NCBI GenBank assembly: GCA_016705575.1
Contig: JADIXX010000008.1
Location: forward strand, 434,001 to 498,000
Direction of reading: 5' to 3'
DNA from: Candidatus Aalborgicola defluviihabitans
GTDB lineage: Bacteria; Pseudomonadota; Gammaproteobacteria; Burkholderiales; Burkholderiaceae_C
DNA length: 64,000 nt
Of the stretch, positions 59,966 through 64,000 are shown one piece after another (the first letter of the stretch is position 1; each line of letters starts with the position of its first letter). The position numbers and the translations under genes were made by a program. The notes under the pieces were generated by a model, which was not told the DNA's origin, searched no databases, and worked only from the letters and a program-made list of their open reading frames with translations.

Positions 59966-60205
59966 CTACAGCGACCGACCCGTGGCGGCGTCGATCATTA
60001 CTACCCGCACGTCGCCACCGGCTGTAACCAGCTTGACGCGCCACGCTACCCGTTTTCCCATCTGAGCCTTGTCCACCGATAACACCCTTCCACTCACCAC
60101 CTGCAAGGCCGCTACAACCGCTTCGTCGCGGCTCACATCCGCCCAGGCGGGCGTGCAGGCCAGCATGAGGGCTACGAGCAGCGAGCAGGCAAGACGTGTG
60201 AGCAT
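59966..60205 (-). CDS. Small periplasmic PepSY-domain protein
   Basis: A 79-residue protein with a signal peptide (~1-22, ending TPAWADV) and one PepSY domain: SRDEAVVAALQ, then VAWRVKLVTAGGDVRVVMIDAATGRSL with the family's VxVDAxTG close. PepSY proteins often modulate proteases or sensor kinases in the periplasm. It starts the operon with the regulator and kinase, so it may act as an accessory to the kinase. Confidence 0.88.
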   Translation of the reverse strand: MLTRLACSLLVALMLACTPAWADVSRDEAVVAALQVVSGRVLSVDKAQMGKRVAWRVKLVTAGGDVRVVMIDAATGRSL

Positions 60206-60234
60206 GGACGCTATCGTACTACTAGGAAATCGGA

Positions 60235-60762
60235 TTAGTACATGGCGGGGCCAACGGGGTCTACCGACACACGCACTTGCAGGTTAGGGCCCGGGTCTTC
60301 GCGCATTAAGGTTGTGTATGTCTGACCACGGTAGTCGTAAGCCACGCGGTAACCGGTCAGGCGCGCCTGCACGTCGTTTACCGTTTGGCAGCGGGTGACT
60401 TGGCGCGGTGCTTCCTGCACCTGTTCGTAATGGTTGTTGCGGCCGGCAATGCGGTCGCCCGCCAAGGCCCCAACCAGTGCGCCGAGGGCTGTGGCTGCCT
60501 CGCGGCCTCCATTTCCCCTACCTACATGGTTACCCACCACACCACCGGCCAACGCGCCCAGCACCACGCCACCATAGTTGGGCGTACCACTGCTGACACG
60601 TTGAGAATCAGTCACCCATTCGTTGCGGCACTCGTCGCGCGGTACGGTGATATTTTCATACTGCGGCTCGGCACTACGTACGCGGGCGTTGTCATAAAAA
60701 ATATCGGCTTGCACAGCAAAAGTGCCAACAGTGCAAGCAAGAGCGATAGCAAGACGTTTCAT
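60235..60762 (-). CDS. Glycine-zipper 2TM domain protein, exported
   Basis: A 175-residue protein with a signal peptide (~1-19, ending AVQADI). The centre has the Gly-zipper pair GGVVLGALAGGVVGNHVGRG and ATALGALVGALAGDRIAG (~64-110), a hallmark of the glycine zipper 2TM family. Two Cys (ECRNEW, RCQTVND) flank the zipper and may form a disulfide. Such proteins sit in or near the outer membrane and may help its stability. It is upstream of the PepSY gene by 29 bases on the same strand. Confidence 0.87.
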   Translation of the reverse strand: MKRLAIALACTVGTFAVQADIFYDNARVRSAEPQYENITVPRDECRNEWVTDSQRVSSGTPNYGGVVLGALAGGVVGNHVGRGNGGREAATALGALVGALAGDRIAGRNNHYEQVQEAPRQVTRCQTVNDVQARLTGYRVAYDYRGQTYTTLMREDPGPNLQVRVSVDPVGPAMY

Positions 60763-61117
60763 GGAATGCCCCTTTGGGTTGGTATGGGCGTATCTTGCTG
60801 CTGGATGGGTGAACGGTGGCTGAATGGATGCGAGAAAACGGCCAATTCACGTCATCGGACTGCGGACCTTTGGCTTATGAGCGGTAAAACCTAACATGGA
60901 GGTTACTAATTACTCCAATTTCACGGATGCCATTTGGACTAGTGCTATCGCTCATTACAACAAAAACACTGACCATGGCCACTGACCAAGGTGGACGCCC
61001 CACCATTGAGCTGGACCACATACTTCGTGACCCCACCTCCGTGGGGTCTTCAATGCTACCGGGTGCCCGGTGGTCATGGTGCCCCGCCAAGCGATGTGCA
61101 GTCTGTTCCCCTAAAAA
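60763..61117. other. 355-base gap with two hairpins
   Basis: No gene is recognisable. A hairpin GACCCCAC-CTCC-GTGGGGTC lies at 61029-61048, and a smaller one ACCGGG-TG-CCCGGT at 61058-61071. Both lie downstream of the msrA stop on the minus strand and could help end its transcript, although neither is followed by a long T-run. Confidence 0.4.
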
Positions 61118-61702
61118 TCACTTGGCTGCTGCCTGCCAAATGCGCTTGAGTTGCGCATCACGCCCACAACTGAGGCGGTAGTACTTGTAGCGAACCGGGT
61201 TCTTTTTGTAGTAGTCCTGGTGGTAATCCTCGGCCAGATAGAACGGGTCGGCGCGTTTCACCTCGGTGTAAATGTCTTTGAACTGCCCCGATTTGAGCAG
61301 CGCAACTTTGCTGGCTTCAGCCACGATTCGCTCGGCCTCTGAGCCCCAGTAAATGCCAGAACGATATTGGTTGCCCACATCACAAAACTGGCGGTCTTTT
61401 TCGGTGGGGTCGATGGTGCGCCAGAAGTATTCGACCAACTGGGTGTAGGTGACTTTGTCGGGATCGTAAGTCACGCGAACCGCCTCGGTGTGACCCGTGG
61501 CACCCGCACTCACGCTCTCATAGCTGGGGTTGACCACTTTGCCGCCGGTATAGCCCGACTCGGCCGCTATAACACCCGGGAGTTTTTCAAAGTCAGACTC
61601 GGTGCACCAGAAGCAGCCTCCTGCAAAAACAGCCGTGGCGGTGGCGGCTTGCGCGGCCGCTGTGAGCGCTGTCAAACCGAACGCAAAAAACATTTTTTTC
61701 AT
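61118..61702 (-). CDS. msrA: Peptide methionine (S)-S-oxide reductase MsrA, exported
   Basis: A 194-residue enzyme with an N-terminal signal peptide (~1-19, TAAAQA|A), so it acts in the periplasm. The catalytic motif GGCFWCTESDFE is at ~29-40, with ESGYTGGKVVNPSY and GHTEAVRVTYDP. It reduces methionine-S-sulfoxide in proteins. It starts 16 bases after the msrB stop. Electron supply is not visible in the window. Confidence 0.95.
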   Translation of the reverse strand: MKKMFFAFGLTALTAAAQAATATAVFAGGCFWCTESDFEKLPGVIAAESGYTGGKVVNPSYESVSAGATGHTEAVRVTYDPDKVTYTQLVEYFWRTIDPTEKDRQFCDVGNQYRSGIYWGSEAERIVAEASKVALLKSGQFKDIYTEVKRADPFYLAEDYHQDYYKKNPVRYKYYRLSCGRDAQLKRIWQAAAK

Positions 61703-61718
61703 ATCGAACCTTCAATAG

Positions 61719-62216
61719 TTAGCTTCGCAGAGCCGGCAGGGCCTGTCCCTCAGGCACAAACGCCAGCGCAACGCCGTTGTTGCAATAGCGCTTGCCGGTT
61801 GGCTTGGGGCCATCACTGAATAGGTGGCCCTGGTGGCCGCCACAGCGCGCGCAGTGGTATTCCGTTCGCGGGAAAATCAGCTTGAAATCAGTCTTAGTGC
61901 CCACGGCTGCCTCTAGCGGCTTCCAGAAGCTGGGCCAGCCTGTGCCGCTTTCATATTTGTGAGCCGAACTGAACAGGGGCAAAGAGCACGCGGTGCACAC
62001 AAACGTGCCAGCACGCTTTTCCGCGTTCAGCGGGCTGCTGCCTGCGGGTTCTGTGCTCTCTTCAAACAATACCTGAAAGGCTGCGGGCGAGACAAGCTCA
62101 CGCCACTGCTCCTGCGTCTTCTTGATCGGAAAGGGTGCTGCGCTGGCTGCGCGTGATATCGAGGCAAACGCAACAGTCAGTAGGCTGATCTGCTGAATCA
62201 AGGTTCTTCTTTTCAC
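61719..62216 (-). CDS. msrB: Peptide methionine (R)-S-oxide reductase MsrB, exported
   Basis: A 165-residue enzyme when started at the GTG at 62216, which gives a signal peptide with twin Arg (KRRTLIQQISLLTVAFA, cleavage near ASAAP). The longer frame to 62510 has no sense as protein. The domain has the zinc Cys pairs CTACSLPLF and CARCGGHQG, the GTGWPSFWKP motif and the catalytic Cys in GKRYCNNGVALAF. It reduces methionine-R-sulfoxide. With the following msrA it forms a periplasmic protein-repair pair. Confidence 0.9.
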   Translation of the reverse strand: MKRRTLIQQISLLTVAFASISRAASAAPFPIKKTQEQWRELVSPAAFQVLFEESTEPAGSSPLNAEKRAGTFVCTACSLPLFSSAHKYESGTGWPSFWKPLEAAVGTKTDFKLIFPRTEYHCARCGGHQGHLFSDGPKPTGKRYCNNGVALAFVPEGQALPALRS

Positions 62217-62685
62217 AGTGAATTTCTTTGATAATTTATACGGGACCCCCTTGGAACCGGTGGCCGCAGCGACACTTGCTTCTATTCGGCAAGTCTGACA
62301 GGACCCTATAGACCTCTCACGCGTGAAGGTCAACATTCCGGTAAGCCTTCTTCCTATGTGAAGACACCCAACCAATGTCTCATGACCTTCTCGGGTATTC
62401 GTTCGCCGCCACAGAAAGGCGCGATGGACAAAGGTGGGGTTTGAGCGGCAGAGCGCTTGGCTGTTTTTCTGGAGATGCGCAGACGCCAGATCGCTTCGCG
62501 CACGGATCACCCGTCTTAAAGGGTGAGATTAGACTATGCCGAACTATCCCGGACACATGTCACTCAACGCTTGAGCATGACAGGCAATCGTTTTGCGCAG
62601 GTACTCAATGGGGTCGAACCATGAGGTGTACACATTATCAAATCCGTCAAACGGCTCCTATTTCCCTCCAGAGTCACTTCCATTC
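62217..62685. other. 469-base gap between msrB and the cyclodeaminase-like gene
   Basis: This divergent region must hold both promoters. Long open frames in it are extensions of the flanking genes and show no protein features. I could not identify confident promoter boxes or a regulator site. Confidence 0.35.
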
Positions 62686-63621
62686 ATGAAGATTCTCAAC
62701 GCAACCGAAACGCGCACCGCATTGCCCTTTGACCGTCTGATCGAGGCGTTGCGGCGCATGTTCGTTGAGGGCTGCGAGGTGCCACTTCGGCACACGCACA
62801 CACTGAAAGCCTCCGACGGTAGCCAGGGAACCGTCCTGATCATGCCGGCTTGGCGTGCGGATCGGTACCTTGGGATCAAAACGGTCAACATATTTCCGGG
62901 CAACTCAGCGCGAGGTCTACCGGGGTTGTTTGCTACCTATGTGCTTTACGACGCACGCACTGGAGAGCCGTTGGCGCACATTGATGGCAATGAGATTACG
63001 GCGCGCCGCACGGCAGCAGCCTCAGCGTTGGCCGCCTCGATGTTGGCACGCCCGAATGCAAGACGCCTGCTGGTAGTCGGTGCAGGGCGTGTTGCCAGTC
63101 TCATCCCAGAGGCCTATCGCCAGGTATTGCCGATTGAAGAGGTTCAGGTTTGGGCCCGCAAGGCCTCGCAAGCACAACTGCTGGTGAATGAATTGAAAGC
63201 TGACGGCATCGCGGCCAGCGTTGCGATCGAACTTTCAAGATCCGCAGCGCGGGCCGACATCGTCAGTTGTGCCACGCTGGCGACCAATCCGGTCATCGAA
63301 GGGGCATGGCTCAGTCCAGGCAACCATCTTGACTTGATCGGCAGTTTTACGCCCACCATGCGCGAGGCTGACGATGCTTGTTTCGCTGGTGCCAGTCTCT
63401 TTGTGGACACTACCGAAGCGTTACAAAAGAGTGGGGACCTGCTTGGCCCAATGTCGCGCGGCGTCTTCTTGGCAGACGACGTGTGCGGTACCTTGGAAAA
63501 CCTATGCCGCGGAAAGGTTTCTGGGCGGCAATCGGAAGACCAGCGCACCGTTTTCAAGTCGGTTGGCACTGCACTGGAAGATCTGGCTGCAGCCGCGCTC
63601 GTGTTTGAAGGCAGCGCCTAA
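62686..63621 (+). CDS. Ornithine cyclodeaminase / mu-crystallin family protein
   Basis: A 311-residue NAD(P)-binding protein. The early VPLRHTHTL and GIKTVNIFPGN segments, the family's DGNEITARRTAAASALAA (~102-119) and the Rossmann motif LLVVGAGRVASL (~128) are visible. The family includes ornithine cyclodeaminase, alanine dehydrogenase-like enzymes and delta1-pyrroline-2-carboxylate reductase. The Lys usually needed (RIKT-like region) is present as GIKTV. Which reaction it performs cannot be told. ATG 62686 gives the normal length; the frame is open to 62593. Confidence 0.85.
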   Translation: MKILNATETRTALPFDRLIEALRRMFVEGCEVPLRHTHTLKASDGSQGTVLIMPAWRADRYLGIKTVNIFPGNSARGLPGLFATYVLYDARTGEPLAHIDGNEITARRTAAASALAASMLARPNARRLLVVGAGRVASLIPEAYRQVLPIEEVQVWARKASQAQLLVNELKADGIAASVAIELSRSAARADIVSCATLATNPVIEGAWLSPGNHLDLIGSFTPTMREADDACFAGASLFVDTTEALQKSGDLLGPMSRGVFLADDVCGTLENLCRGKVSGRQSEDQRTVFKSVGTALEDLAAAALVFEGSA

Positions 63622-63821
63622 CGCTTCCAAGATCGTCGACATTATTTCAACTGCGAAGAAAAGCGACGCGGCTGAGGGGAAATCCGTCGTGCCAAATCCG
63701 GGCAGGGGTTAATAGCCGCGTACGCCACGGCGTTATTCGGCGCAAGTTTGATGCATTGCAGAGCTCCAATTAATGGCAATGAGCCCACGGTCAATCTAAA
63801 GCCAAACAACCAGAAAGCCGC

Positions 63822-64000
63822 ATGCACTTTCGCCCCACTTTTCGAGTTACGCTTCTACTAGCGCTCGCAAGCTTGGCCTCGGGCTGCACCGACATGTCTT
63901 GCCTGTTGCAGGCGGCCAAGGGGCACGTCGACATCATGTGGGCTGCGCGGTGGACACACTCAAAAGCCCCGACAACGCCAGCTACACGGGCTATGCCGAC
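63822..64000 (+). pseudogene. Aminopeptidase (PF10023) lipoprotein, start only, probably disrupted
   Basis: The gene starts at ATG 63822 with a lipoprotein signal (lipobox ASGC at ~18-21) followed by LLQAAKGHVDIMWAAR, which resembles the N-terminus of PF10023 aminopeptidases. At about 63945 the frame changes: the next family-like stretch, VDTLKSPDNASYTGYAD, is in a different frame. In the family about 25 more residues lie between these two parts, so an internal deletion with frameshift is likely. The rest is outside the window, so this is a tentative reading. Confidence 0.5.

Noticed and set aside
61029..61048. Hairpin as a rho-independent terminator of msrA
   Set aside because: The stem is strong but no T-run follows on the minus strand, so I list it only as a hairpin.

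Overview
The window looks like a chromosomal segment of a Gram-negative betaproteobacterium, most likely order Burkholderiales, family Comamonadaceae (Rhodoferax/Polaromonas-like). This is inferred from high coding GC, the SlmA-argB neighbourhood, a Betaproteobacteria-type fatty-acid oxidation operon, the PepSY/response regulator/histidine kinase trio, and a dispersed ~50-bp repeat of a kind I associate with that family. I could not run any search, so all family assignments come from reading motifs. I see no rRNA, tRNA, CRISPR array or intact mobile element.

Region 1 (1-13240) holds mixed housekeeping genes: the C-terminal part of a glycolate oxidase GlcD, a family-3 solute-binding protein, a class-V aminotransferase, a biotinyl-carboxyltransferase fusion divergent from an asparaginase-arginase pair, an M16 metalloprotease, a GGDEF-EAL membrane protein followed closely by a cytochrome c lipoprotein, and a TPR membrane protein.

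Region 2 (12698-23260, all minus strand) is a fatty-acid degradation cluster. It runs TetR regulator, acyl-CoA dehydrogenase, DUF2147 protein, FadN-type 3-hydroxyacyl-CoA dehydrogenase/enoyl-CoA hydratase (split by a one-base frameshift), DUF4442 protein and thiolase. A hairpin terminator follows, then a thioesterase, an enoyl-CoA hydratase, an SDR and the TPR protein. A 24-bp palindrome just upstream of the TetR gene is a good operator candidate.

Region 3 (23330-32395) contains slmA, a two-component pair, argB, a branched-chain amino-acid-type binding protein with a good promoter, an MBL hydrolase, an orphan mlaF and two uncharacterised secreted proteins. Copies of the dispersed repeat lie between genes and, in two cases, inside genes (the carboxyltransferase and the histidine kinase).

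Region 4 (32508-52394) is the most striking part: a compact carbohydrate module. A nine-gene minus-strand operon with mostly 4-base overlaps encodes a GH94 glucan phosphorylase-like protein, 6-phosphogluconate dehydrogenase, glucose-6-phosphate dehydrogenase, a HAD phosphatase, transaldolase, glucose-6-phosphate isomerase, phosphoglucomutase, a GH144/glucoamylase-like protein and a flavoprotein disulfide-reductase homologue without its redox cysteines. Divergent from it are phosphoketolase, class I aldolase and transketolase. Together they could turn a beta-glucan (probably beta-1,2) by phosphorolysis into glucose-1-phosphate, glucose-6-phosphate, pentose phosphates and finally acetyl phosphate plus NAD(P)H. 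The two glycoside-active proteins look like the separated catabolic half of a cyclic beta-1,2-glucan synthase, with no synthase domain present.

Region 5 (52395-57428) is gene-poor, with long stretches without a recognisable gene, plus an outer-membrane barrel and DUF1810, YegP and DUF938 genes. Region 6 (57429-64000) carries a proline/tyrosine-repeat secreted protein, a PepSY/regulator/kinase operon, a glycine-zipper protein, an exported MsrB-MsrA pair, an ornithine cyclodeaminase-family enzyme and the start of an apparently damaged aminopeptidase gene.
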